Position numbers and translations under genes: made by a program. A stretch of DNA of 64,000 nucleotides from CAYFFV01 sp964342695 (GTDB taxonomy: Bacteria > Acidobacteriota > Vicinamibacteria > Vicinamibacterales > UBA8438), in assembly GCA_964342695.1 (NCBI GenBank), contig CAYFFV010000009.1:28819-92818 (forward strand), read 5' to 3'. Below are positions 20,864-28,590 of the stretch, piece by piece (the first letter of the stretch is position 1; every line of letters starts with the position of its first letter). The notes under the pieces were generated by a model that saw only the letters and a list, made by a program, of their open reading frames with translations, was not told the origin of the DNA and ran no database searches.

Positions 20864-21928
20864 ATGCAATTGATCATATTTAATTTACTAGCAGTTTTTA
20901 TTTGGGTGTTCGCCGTTTCAGTGCAGGCCCAAGAAAATTCTGATCAGGTTCAGACGACTCCAGGAGCGCGGATAATTGAACGGATCCTTGTGAAAGTCAA
21001 TGGGGAGATTATCACGCAAAGTGATTTGGAAGATCGTCAGGTTGCAGCGATTCGCGCGAGAGGCGTACAACCAAGCACAAACGCAGAATTGTTTCAGCTA
21101 ATTAATGAAGTTACGCCAGAGGTGCTAGCTGCTGCGGTTGAAGAACTTCTTTTGATTCAGAGAGGAAAGGAGCTTGGCTATCAGCTTTCTGATGATCAAT
21201 TCAGAGATTTCGTTGACAATTTGAAAGAGGAAAATGGATTTGAAACAGACGAGGAATTTGCTGAAACATTAGAGCGGCAGGAAGGCATGACTTTTGATGA
21301 TTTTCGTCGATTGATTGAAAAGCAGATGTTGGCCAGTCAAGTACAGCAAGTGGAGATACTTAATCGAGTATCGATTACGGATGTGGAGGCAAGAGAATAT
21401 TACGACGAGCATATTGATGAATTTACTGATCCTGCTACTACTACGTTGCGGGAGATTTCACTTTCTATTCCAGAAACTGACACTGTGAACGTGGTGGCTG
21501 AGAGTGCTACAAGAAAGAAAATGGAAGAGATTATAGAAAGATTAGTTCAAGGTGAAGATTTTGCCACGTTGGCCCGTCAGGTTTCAGACAGTCCTTCGAA
21601 AGCCAATGGCGGTTTGATAGGTCCATTCGAGCTTACAGAAATATCAGCGGAAATTCAGGAATTGATTGGGACGCTTGAAGTTGGAGATATAAGCGATTTG
21701 AGACGGACACCTCAAGGTTATCAGTTATTAAAGCTTGAAGAACAGACGGCGGCGGTTGCGCAACCGTTTGACGAGGTGCGTTCTCAAATATCAAATAGTG
21801 TTTTTAATGATCGCCGTCGCCAAGAATACCAAGAATACTTGGAGGAGTTGCGCGAAGAAGCCATTATTGAATGGAAAAGTGAGGATCTAAGAAAAGCCTA
21901 TGAAGAATTAAGAGAAATAGGGCAGTAA
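20864..21928 (+). CDS. SurA-like periplasmic peptidyl-prolyl isomerase
   Basis: A 354-residue exported protein. A signal peptide (about 1-25, ending VSVQA) is followed by a SurA-N-type helical chaperone domain (VNGEIITQSDLE onward) and one parvulin domain (about 190-285, with ISLSIPE, FATLARQVSDSPSKANGGLI and RTPQGYQLLKL). SurA-type proteins escort outer-membrane proteins through the periplasm. Only one parvulin domain is present, against two in E. coli SurA. Confidence 0.85.
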   Translation: MQLIIFNLLAVFIWVFAVSVQAQENSDQVQTTPGARIIERILVKVNGEIITQSDLEDRQVAAIRARGVQPSTNAELFQLINEVTPEVLAAAVEELLLIQRGKELGYQLSDDQFRDFVDNLKEENGFETDEEFAETLERQEGMTFDDFRRLIEKQMLASQVQQVEILNRVSITDVEAREYYDEHIDEFTDPATTTLREISLSIPETDTVNVVAESATRKKMEEIIERLVQGEDFATLARQVSDSPSKANGGLIGPFELTEISAEIQELIGTLEVGDISDLRRTPQGYQLLKLEEQTAAVAQPFDEVRSQISNSVFNDRRRQEYQEYLEELREEAIIEWKSEDLRKAYEELREIGQ

Positions 21929-21931
21929 TTT

Positions 21932-21955
21932 CACAGCTTTTCTTCTTAAGCTGTG
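21932..21955 (+). other. Hairpin between the surA-like gene and dusB
   Basis: Perfect 8-bp arms cacagctt and aagctgtg with an 8-nt loop lie just after the surA-like stop. No T-run follows, so this may be an RNA-stability element rather than a full terminator. Confidence 0.4.
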
Positions 21956-21994
21956 CAGTGATCCGAGTTCTTTCTATTGGCAATCGAGACGATT

Positions 21995-23053
21995 ATGAAA
22001 ATTGGAAAAGTTAAGCTTGAATCGCCTTTTGCACTCGCTCCCATGGCGGGAATGACGGATACAGCTTTTCGGCGTTTAGTTAAAGAGCGTGGCGGCTGTG
22101 GGCTTGTTGTTACGGAAATGGTTAGTTCCGAAGGTTTGGTAAGGGGTATCGATCGGACATTAGAGTATGCGGAGTATACAGAAGAAGAACGCCCTGTCTC
22201 GATTCAGATTTTTGGTGGTAGTCCTCACACCATGTCAGAAGCCGCAAAGATAGTTGAAAACATGGGGGCTGATATTGTTGATGTGAACATGGGTTGCCCT
22301 GTCCGAAAAATTGCTAAACATAATGCTGGTTGTAGCTTGATGAAGGATCCTTTGCATGCTGCGAAAGTAGTTAGGACTATGAGTAAGGCTGTTAAGATTC
22401 CTGTTACCGTGAAGATGCGAGCTGGGTGGGATGACAGTCAGATCAACGCACCGTTCATGGCTCGATTGATGGAAGATGCGGGAGCTTCGGCTGTTGCGGT
22501 GCACGGACGCACGGCGGCTCAGTCTTATAAGGGACTTTCTGATTGGGGATTGATCGATGAAGTTTCTCACGGTGTCTCGATTCCTGTTTTTGGAAGCGGG
22601 GATTGTGTGACAGCGGATCAGTTGATAACGAAAATGAGCAAGACGGAAGTGTCCGGGATACTTGTAGGTCGAGGCGCTCTTAGAAATCCATGGATTTTCC
22701 GGCAAACAATGAATCTAGATTCTGGGGTGGATCCTTACATGGTTACGGAAAAGGATCGGGGTGAGTTCTTATTAAAGTATATCGATATGTTGGTTAACGA
22801 GGGTGTAGATGAGTGTGCGGGTTTTCGGCATCGTGTTGCGAATAATGAACGGTTCTCTTTTCCCTCTACTAAAGGTCGTGAACGCTGGGTAGTCAACAAG
22901 TTGCGTGCACTTGCTTCATGGTATACAAAAGGATTTCAGGGTGGAGCCTCTTTACGAATGTCCATTAATCAGGCTCAATCGATTCAAGAACTTCGCGACT
23001 TGGTGCAAAGGTTTTTCCTTGAACCAAACCCCGTTGAAAGTCTTTTACCATGA
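21995..23053 (+). CDS. dusB: tRNA dihydrouridine synthase (DusB family)
   Basis: A 352-residue FMN enzyme that reduces uridine to dihydrouridine in tRNA. It carries the motifs APMAGMTDTAFRRL, VDVNMGCPVRKI with the catalytic cysteine, VTVKMRAGWD and VHGRTAAQ. The frame opens at TTG 21977; ATG 21995 is chosen because it begins just before the first strand of the TIM barrel. Confidence 0.92.
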   Translation: MKIGKVKLESPFALAPMAGMTDTAFRRLVKERGGCGLVVTEMVSSEGLVRGIDRTLEYAEYTEEERPVSIQIFGGSPHTMSEAAKIVENMGADIVDVNMGCPVRKIAKHNAGCSLMKDPLHAAKVVRTMSKAVKIPVTVKMRAGWDDSQINAPFMARLMEDAGASAVAVHGRTAAQSYKGLSDWGLIDEVSHGVSIPVFGSGDCVTADQLITKMSKTEVSGILVGRGALRNPWIFRQTMNLDSGVDPYMVTEKDRGEFLLKYIDMLVNEGVDECAGFRHRVANNERFSFPSTKGRERWVVNKLRALASWYTKGFQGGASLRMSINQAQSIQELRDLVQRFFLEPNPVESLLP

Positions 23054-23148
23054 TTTTTCCTGTTTGCGGAGAAATCAATCCTGAAGGCCCAATCTAAAAT
23101 CGAGTCATTCTTAACAATATTCACCGGAATTCTCCAAAAATATTTCTA

Positions 23149-23655
23149 ATGGTCATCTCAAATGTTGCTCAGCAGATAGAAAAAATTGATTGGGGTAAAT
23201 GGAAGCCCGTGGATGAAGCCACTCTGATTTTTGTGATTAGACGTAACCAAATATTACTAATTCGAAAAAAACGTGGTTTAGGCGCAGGTAAGATTAATGG
23301 CCCCGGTGGAAGGCTTGAAAAAGGTGAAACCCCGGACGATTGTGTGGCCCGAGAGCTTTATGAGGAGTTGTGCATAAGGCCAGTCAAACCCGTCAAGTTC
23401 GGAGAACATAGATTTCAATTCCTTGATGGGTACTCGATTTATGTTCATGTTTACCAAGCTTCTGGTTATATAGGAACACCGATAGAAACCGAAGAAGCGA
23501 TACCGATGTGGTTTTCCATAGATGCCATTCCCTTTGATGAAATGTGGGAAGATGATAGGTTGTGGTTACCGTTGTTGCTTGAGGAGAAACACTTTTCAGG
23601 TTACTGGATTTTTGAAAACGACCGAATGATAGATCATCGGCTGGTGACAAGGTGA
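23149..23655 (+). CDS. MTH1-like Nudix hydrolase (8-oxo-dGTPase type)
   Basis: A 168-residue Nudix protein. The Nudix box runs from GGRLEKGETPDDC through VARELYEELCI, with cysteine where the consensus has glycine. Outside the box it follows the MTH1/NUDT1 plan rather than MutT: KKRGLGAGKINGPGG before the box, and MWEDDRLWLPLLLEEKHFSG later, which parallels MTH1's WxxDxxWFPLLL segment. It likely hydrolyses oxidised purine nucleotides. About 35 residues at the N-terminus precede the first strand. Confidence 0.85.
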   Translation: MVISNVAQQIEKIDWGKWKPVDEATLIFVIRRNQILLIRKKRGLGAGKINGPGGRLEKGETPDDCVARELYEELCIRPVKPVKFGEHRFQFLDGYSIYVHVYQASGYIGTPIETEEAIPMWFSIDAIPFDEMWEDDRLWLPLLLEEKHFSGYWIFENDRMIDHRLVTR

Positions 23656-23685
23656 TGTGCAGAATAGGTTTTCGCTAATCGATAT

Positions 23686-25083
23686 CTAATTCGATAAATT
23701 AATATTGAGGCGCTTGATCTTTTCTATGAGGGTAGTCGGCTTCACGTTTAATATTTTGGCCGCGCGTCTCTTGTTTCCATTTGTTTGTTGTAATGCTGAC
23801 CGTATTAATTCACGTTCGACATGCTGAAGTTTGTCGTTCAGATCCATCGATTCTTCCGATGTAGAAGGTGCTAGGGTAATAGGTAAAGCTTCGCCTTCAT
23901 TTAGCTCCGCCGGCAGGTCACCACTATCAATCTGAGATCGACCAGGGGAAAGAGCTAAGGCGCGCTCGATTAGATTTTCCAGTTGCCTAATATTACCCGG
24001 CCAATCATAAGCCATCATTACCCGCATAGCTTCCTGAGAGACTACGACACTAGTTCGAGGTGGGTTCATTCGTGTTCCGAGTTTCTCAAGGAAACTCTGT
24101 ACGAGTAGTGGGATATCTTCTCGCCGATCCCTTAAGGCTGGTAGATGAATAGGAATTACATTAAGCCGATAAAAGAGATCTTCACGAAAACTACCATTAC
24201 TAACCATCTCACTGAGATCTAAATTTGTAGCGGCAATCACACGAACATCTACATTGACAGATTCGTTATCACCGAGGCGTTCAAATTCTCTTTCCTGTAG
24301 AGCGCGTAGCAGTTTAGCCTGCAAGTTTGCACTCATAGTACCGACCTCATCCAGAAAAAAAGTGCCTTTGTGTGCCTGCTCAAGTCTTCCCTGTCTAGAA
24401 TTTACAGCGCCTGTAAATGCTCCGCGAACATGCCCGAACAGTTCGGCTTCAAGTAGTGTTTCCGGCACGGCACCACAATTAAGAGCGATAAACCGATTTT
24501 TTCTTCTTGGACTGTTGTGATGAATGGCACGTGCTACTAGTTCTTTTCCAGTACCGGTCTCTCCTGTGATTAGAATTGTGCTCGTGGTATTTGCAACGGT
24601 TTCCATTAATTCGAATAATTGTTGCATCGGCACGCTTTTTCCGACGATTTCCTTAAAGCGGTAGCGATCTTCTAGCTGGGACCGAAGGTAGTCATTTTCC
24701 GTTCGAAGGCGCCTTTGTTCCAAGGCAGTTGATAGGAGGTGCAATAAATGATCGAACTGAAGTGGTTTTGTAACGAAATCGTGAGCGCCACGTTTGATAG
24801 CTTCAACGGCATCTTTGACTGTCCCGTAGCCAGTTACTACGACTACGATAATATCCGGGTATCTAGTTTTCGCTTCCTCTAGCAACTGGCTACCATCAAT
24901 TCCAGGAAGTCTCAAATCTGTAATAATGACATCAAAAGCAAAATCAACGAGTAGTGGTCGTGCCGCTTCCCCGGACGTCACATGAGCAACTTTATAACCA
25001 TGGGTCTCAAGTCGTTCGGCCGTTACTTTAGCGAGCTCTTGCTCATCCTCCACAAGCAAAACATGCGTTCTTTTATTACTCAT
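23686..25083 (-). CDS. NtrC-family sigma-54-dependent response regulator
   Basis: A 465-residue three-domain activator. The receiver domain has phospho-acceptor Asp56 (DVIITDLRLPG) and Lys106 in VTKP. The AAA+ domain has Walker A GETGTGKE (about 174-181) and the sigma-54-contacting loop GAFTGA (221-226), so it should open sigma-54 promoters. The C-terminus is a Fis-type helix-turn-helix (NKRRAAKILNVKPTTLIEKI). A matching sigma-54 promoter and paired enhancer-like sites lie 0.7-0.9 kb away upstream of the sigma-factor gene. The hybrid kinase at 26981-28552 is a plausible partner. Confidence 0.93.
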   Translation of the reverse strand: MSNKRTHVLLVEDEQELAKVTAERLETHGYKVAHVTSGEAARPLLVDFAFDVIITDLRLPGIDGSQLLEEAKTRYPDIIVVVVTGYGTVKDAVEAIKRGAHDFVTKPLQFDHLLHLLSTALEQRRLRTENDYLRSQLEDRYRFKEIVGKSVPMQQLFELMETVANTTSTILITGETGTGKELVARAIHHNSPRRKNRFIALNCGAVPETLLEAELFGHVRGAFTGAVNSRQGRLEQAHKGTFFLDEVGTMSANLQAKLLRALQEREFERLGDNESVNVDVRVIAATNLDLSEMVSNGSFREDLFYRLNVIPIHLPALRDRREDIPLLVQSFLEKLGTRMNPPRTSVVVSQEAMRVMMAYDWPGNIRQLENLIERALALSPGRSQIDSGDLPAELNEGEALPITLAPSTSEESMDLNDKLQHVERELIRSALQQTNGNKRRAAKILNVKPTTLIEKIKRLNINLSN

Positions 25084-25091
25084 TCTCGTAT

Positions 25092-25111
25092 ATGTTCAAT
25101 ATTTTGAACAT
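25092..25111. promoter_or_regulatory. Palindrome over the promoter of the NtrC-type gene
   Basis: ATGTTCAA-tatt-TTGAACAT is an 8-bp-arm palindrome 9 bp upstream of the activator's start codon (minus strand). It covers the presumed -10 and start point, a good place for auto-repression. Confidence 0.5.
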
Positions 25112-25129
25112 GTTGACTTTTCTCGTCAA
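25101..25129 (-). promoter_or_regulatory. Possible sigma-70 promoter for the NtrC-type regulator
   Basis: Read on the minus strand, TTGACG (25129-25124), a 17-bp spacer and CAAAAT (25106-25101) form a moderate promoter match with a short leader to the ATG at 25083. Confidence 0.4.
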
Positions 25130-25284
25130 GATGGCTTCTACTGCTTTTTGATATTTGTCCTAATTTTAAGATTTTTAACACTACAGGTTTAGAAGTTCTC
25201 TGCCGATACCTCATTCCAAGGAAGTTCTGTCGTTCGGATCGTTTTGTTCCGGCGTGACTAAGACATAGAACCGAGGCAAATCAA

Positions 25285-25527
25285 ATGCCAAATGAAAACA
25301 CACTTGTTGAAAGAAAGACCATTTCTATTATGAAGGCATGCGAATTGGTTGGCGTAAGTCGCCGAACCATATATAACTGGATTTCTAGTGGAAAGGTGGA
25401 ATACGTTCGAACAGCTGGGGGATCTGTAAGAATTTTTGTTGATTCTTTATGGCGTAGCCCCGATGAAAAGACTAGGCGTCAACCGGCGAGGGCCCGTATT
25501 TCTACTTCAGCTAGACGAGTAGGTTGA
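25285..25527 (+). CDS. Small MerR/BldC-like (excisionase-type) DNA-binding protein
   Basis: An 80-residue protein. A winged helix-turn-helix spans about residues 12-55 (MKACELVGVSRRTIYNWISS, then GKVEYVRTAGGSVRIF), the fold used by BldC and phage excisionases. The tail is arginine-rich. Phage context is absent, so a regulatory role is more likely than excision. It overlaps the next gene by 4 nt (ATGA at 25524-25527), so the two are almost surely co-translated. Confidence 0.75.
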   Translation: MPNENTLVERKTISIMKACELVGVSRRTIYNWISSGKVEYVRTAGGSVRIFVDSLWRSPDEKTRRQPARARISTSARRVG

Positions 25528-25766
25528 TGGCTGGTCGAGGCGCTCCGTCACCTAGTAAAAACGTTCCAAAAAATATGAATGCGACTACTGGGACGTTAGA
25601 GCTCTTTCATAAACTGAACAATCAATTAGGTATTATCCTTGCCAATGCCGAGCTGATGGAGAGTAAGCTTGATCAGGCTGATAAAAATTACTCAAGAGTT
25701 TCTCAAATAGTGAATAGTGCGATCCAAGCTATAAAAACTGCAAAAGATCTTAGAAATATATCTTAA
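25524..25766 (+). CDS. Stand-alone histidine-kinase DHp-like domain protein
   Basis: An 80-residue protein. After a 20-residue flexible lead it carries FHKLNNQLGIILANAELMES, closely resembling the phospho-acceptor helix of histidine kinases (compare HELNNPLATILTWAE in the hybrid kinase 1.4 kb away), with His29 in the acceptor position. A second helix (SRVSQIVNSAIQAIKTAKDL) matches the other half of the DHp hairpin. No ATPase domain follows: the frame stops at once. It could be a phosphotransfer protein, a decoy, or a dimerisation partner of a kinase; function is inferred only from likeness. Confidence 0.6.
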   Translation: MMAGRGAPSPSKNVPKNMNATTGTLELFHKLNNQLGIILANAELMESKLDQADKNYSRVSQIVNSAIQAIKTAKDLRNIS

Positions 25767-25799
25767 ATTTTTTAGCTGAAGCTAGAACTTGATGAAATA

Positions 25800-25851
25800 T
25801 TTAGTCAAATAAATGACTATATGAATTTATGTATTCATTTATTTGACTAAA
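25800..25851. repeat. Paired inverted 17-bp elements, candidate enhancer sites
   Basis: TTTAGTCAAATAAATGA (25800-25816) recurs as its exact reverse complement at 25835-25851, separated by 18 nt. The left copy is itself a partial dyad (agtca-n6-tgact). Copy centres are 35 bp apart, close to three helical turns, and they lie 126-177 bp upstream of the sigma-54 promoter. This spacing suits an NtrC-type activator. No T-run follows, so a terminator is less likely. Confidence 0.6.
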
Positions 25852-25976
25852 AAAATTTCACACAAAGGCAAATTTCTACATTAAATTTCACGCTCTATCT
25901 CTCAGAAAAACGAAAATCTCTTTTAAATCCAAACTTTTTAGGCTCTACTAACAAAAAAATTTTATTTAAATTTTTA

Positions 25977-25994
25977 TTGGCACGTTATTTGCTT
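25977..25994 (+). promoter_or_regulatory. Sigma-54 (-24/-12) promoter
   Basis: TTGGCACGTTATTTGCTT contains TGGCACG-N4-TTGCT, an exact match to the sigma-54 consensus with GG and GC elements at the right spacing. Transcription would start near 26003, giving a leader of about 45 nt before the sigma-factor ATG at 26049. Confidence 0.85.
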
Positions 25995-26048
25995 CTAAAG
26001 AGCTACCTTGGTCTGTATTTGTGTAGTGCTGAATTTTTGGGAGCAGTA

Positions 26049-26966
26049 ATGACTAAAAAAAAGAGGAGTCAACAGCGGCGTGTCGAAGGTGGTCTTCCGT
26101 TTGTGCAGGCCTTGGCGAAACGGGTCGCCTCATCGATGCCTAATTCGGTTGAGCTTTCTGATCTGGTTCAGGATGGAATGATTGGTTTGATTGACGCAGC
26201 GAATCGGTACGACGATTCACGTGGTATCAAATTTGAGACGTTCGCCGAACGTAGAGTACGTGGCGCGATGATTGATGCTCTAAGGAGGGATGCTTGGCCT
26301 CGGGGCATCCGCCGTATGCGGCGCGAACTTGAGGCGGGTCGGGAGCATTTAAGGCATAAACTTGGTTGCGAACCATCCCTGTCAGATTTAGCGAAATATG
26401 TTGGATCTGACGAGGTGACTCTAGGCAGAACGATCGTCCGTATTAACACAATTGAGTCGACGTCGGCATTAAACGGTGGGGAAGGGGTGGACGAAAAGAC
26501 TTTACCTGCTGTCATGGTGCCTTCTGAGCCCGTCTCTCCGGACAAGGAGTGTGAGTCACATGAAGTTGAACAACGTGTTCGCATTGCACTTGCCTCTCTT
26601 CCTGCGAGAGAAAGGCAAGTAATGGCTATGTACTATTATGGTGATGTGACGATGAAACAGATAGGTATTGAGATGGGTGTGAATGAATCACGAGTATCTC
26701 AACTGCATACTCGTGCGATTCAGAAACTTCGTAAGCTGCTTGGTCCGGACGTTGAGTCTGCAACTTTAAGTTCTGCGGCCATGCCGTTAGGAAACCTTTC
26801 AAAGTTGAGTGGTGACACAAGAAATCTGGTTTCTAATAACGCGACAGCTAATTCGGTTGAATCAAGAAACGAGGTGACTAATATTCTTTCCCGAGTGGTT
26901 CGAATTTCTGGACGGACATCAAAAACCAGAATCAAAAAACTAAATCAATCGACTGCCGTGGCGTAA
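26049..26966 (+). CDS. FliA/WhiG-type RNA polymerase sigma factor
   Basis: A 305-residue sigma-70-family protein. Region 2 (about 30-95) has ELSDLVQDGMIGLIDAANRY and GIKFETFAERRVRGAMIDAL, the FliA/WhiG pattern. Region 3 spans about 100-140, and region 4 (about 175-232) has LPARERQVMAMYYYGDVTMK and the helix-turn-helix. A 73-residue polar tail after region 4 is unusual. The frame is open to TTG 25977, but that codon lies in the sigma-54 promoter. ATG 26049 with GGGAG five bases upstream is the real start. No flagellar gene is in the window. Confidence 0.88.
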   Translation: MTKKKRSQQRRVEGGLPFVQALAKRVASSMPNSVELSDLVQDGMIGLIDAANRYDDSRGIKFETFAERRVRGAMIDALRRDAWPRGIRRMRRELEAGREHLRHKLGCEPSLSDLAKYVGSDEVTLGRTIVRINTIESTSALNGGEGVDEKTLPAVMVPSEPVSPDKECESHEVEQRVRIALASLPARERQVMAMYYYGDVTMKQIGIEMGVNESRVSQLHTRAIQKLRKLLGPDVESATLSSAAMPLGNLSKLSGDTRNLVSNNATANSVESRNEVTNILSRVVRISGRTSKTRIKKLNQSTAVA

Positions 26967-26980
26967 AAACTAAAAATATT

Positions 26981-28552
26981 TTAGGAAAGTAAGTCTCTGG
27001 TCATCCGCAGCAGATCTTTAAGGCGAAAAGGTTTTGCAAGCCATCGACAACCGGTTTCTTGAAGAAAATTTTCGGTCTCCGCAGCTGCCACATCGCCAGT
27101 CACGAACAGACAATTTTTTGCTAAAGTAGGTTTTGTTTTTGCAAGCGATTCGTAAAAAGTACGACCGTCCATTTTTGGCATCTTCAAGTCGCAAATCACG
27201 AGATCGTAGATTTTATTTTCGATGCGTGTCAGAGCTTCTTCTCCATTAGCCGATCTATCTACAGTAAAACCAGCGTCTACTAAGGTTTCGACCACAGCGG
27301 TCGCAAGCGCAATTTCATCTTCAATCACTAGAATTACAGCTGTTTTGAAAGAAGTGCGTTGTAAAGGAACCGCTTTTTTTTCAAGTGTTTTGTTTCTCCA
27401 CTTGGGCTCACTGCTTGCGGGAAAATATAGAAAAAACGAACAGCCTTTTTGCTCTTCTGATTTGACCTTAATTTGTCCGCCGTGTTCCTGCATAATTGCA
27501 TATGCAACAGTCAGGCCAAGTCCTGTACCTGTTCCTACTGCTTTTGTCGTAAAAAAAGGATCAAAAATCTTAGTCTGAACTTCATTAGTTAGTCCGAGTC
27601 CGTCATCGTTTACTTCAAGAATTACAAGATCTTTTTCAGCATCGTGCCAGGTTCGAAGAATTAATGTTCCCCGCCCATGGGCAGCTAACATTGCTTGTTC
27701 AGCATTAATTATCAGGTTAAGCAGTACTTGTTTAAGCTGATGTGGATCAGCAAAAACGGGCGGTAATCCGTCAGCGAAGGCATCAAGAACTGTAATGTTT
27801 GTAACACGGTGTTCATAGGTTCGTAATGTTAGAGTTTCTCTAATGACTTCGTTCAAATTAACCATTGTCCTTGTTGTGTGTCTTTTCCGGGCGAAGGTTA
27901 ATAAGTTACGGACAATTTTGGCAGCGCGTTCAGATTCACTTTGGATAATTTCGATACCCTGTTTGGTTTTGTTGTCTAGCGACTTATCCGTGAGACGCTC
28001 AGCCCAAGTAAGGATCGTTGCTAATGGATTATTTAGTTCATGTGCGACACCAGAGACAGTTTGTCCCAATGCTGCTAGTTTTTCGGACTGGAGGGTCTGA
28101 TGGTAAACATCGCGCCCTTGATCTTCCATGCGACGACGCTCACTAACGTCTCGAATTAATGCATCTAAACGACGGCCTGAGGTATTTTGATGGTTATGGA
28201 GGCGGGCTGTTACTTCCACCCAACATAATGAATCATCAGAGCGTCGAAGACGAAGTAGATAATCTGTAACTGAGCCGTCACGTTGAAGCTGCTCGATAAA
28301 AGCAACACGCGACTGAGGATCAACAAATCTGCGTACTTCAAAAGGTCTAATAGTGTCGACAGGTTTCTCGGCAGGGTACCCTAACATTAATCTTAGACAA
28401 GGATTTGCGAAGATAGTTGTATCGCTCCCTCCGTCTAGATAACCGAGATAGACGCCTTCATTAATAACCTCAAAAAAGTCAACGATAGAATCTAAAAAGC
28501 TGACTTTAAGGTCTTTCTCGGATGAGGAGGTGACGCGGGGCGACACCTCCAA
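26981..28552 (-). CDS. Soluble hybrid histidine kinase (PAS-HisKA-HATPase-REC)
   Basis: A 523-residue cytoplasmic kinase with no membrane segment. It has a PAS domain (about 20-140), a DHp with His171 (GVAHELNNPLATILTWAE), and a CA domain with N box NLIINAEQAM, DDGLGLT and GTGTGLGL. The C-terminal receiver domain has Asp455 (DLVICDLKMPKMDG). The layout is NtrB-like and suits the nearby NtrC-type regulator. The TTG at 28552 opens the frame; a GTG at 28546 sits at the predicted transcription start and is an alternative. It converges on the sigma-factor gene 14 bp away. Confidence 0.9.
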   Translation of the reverse strand: MEVSPRVTSSSEKDLKVSFLDSIVDFFEVINEGVYLGYLDGGSDTTIFANPCLRLMLGYPAEKPVDTIRPFEVRRFVDPQSRVAFIEQLQRDGSVTDYLLRLRRSDDSLCWVEVTARLHNHQNTSGRRLDALIRDVSERRRMEDQGRDVYHQTLQSEKLAALGQTVSGVAHELNNPLATILTWAERLTDKSLDNKTKQGIEIIQSESERAAKIVRNLLTFARKRHTTRTMVNLNEVIRETLTLRTYEHRVTNITVLDAFADGLPPVFADPHQLKQVLLNLIINAEQAMLAAHGRGTLILRTWHDAEKDLVILEVNDDGLGLTNEVQTKIFDPFFTTKAVGTGTGLGLTVAYAIMQEHGGQIKVKSEEQKGCSFFLYFPASSEPKWRNKTLEKKAVPLQRTSFKTAVILVIEDEIALATAVVETLVDAGFTVDRSANGEEALTRIENKIYDLVICDLKMPKMDGRTFYESLAKTKPTLAKNCLFVTGDVAAAETENFLQETGCRWLAKPFRLKDLLRMTRDLLS

Positions 28553-28583
28553 ATTATAGCAGGGGTTAAATGTAATGAGGCAA
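28553..28583 (-). promoter_or_regulatory. Possible promoter for the hybrid kinase
   Basis: On the minus strand, TTGCCT (28583-28578), a 19-bp spacer and a perfect TATAAT (28558-28553) lie between the PCYCGC gene and the kinase. The expected start point falls on the G of GTG 28546. Confidence 0.4.
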
Positions 28584-28590
28584 AAGAGAT

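Noticed and set aside
25285..25527. Phage excisionase
   Set aside because: The fold fits, but there is no integrase, attachment site or other phage gene nearby; a BldC-like regulator is more likely.
25977..26048. N-terminal extension of the sigma factor from TTG 25977
   Set aside because: The TTG is part of the sigma-54 promoter; ATG 26049 has a good ribosome site and begins the normal protein.
26970..26984. Terminator ctaaaa-ata-ttttag between the sigma factor and the kinase
   Set aside because: The stem is only six AT pairs and overlaps the kinase stop, so it is too weak to call.
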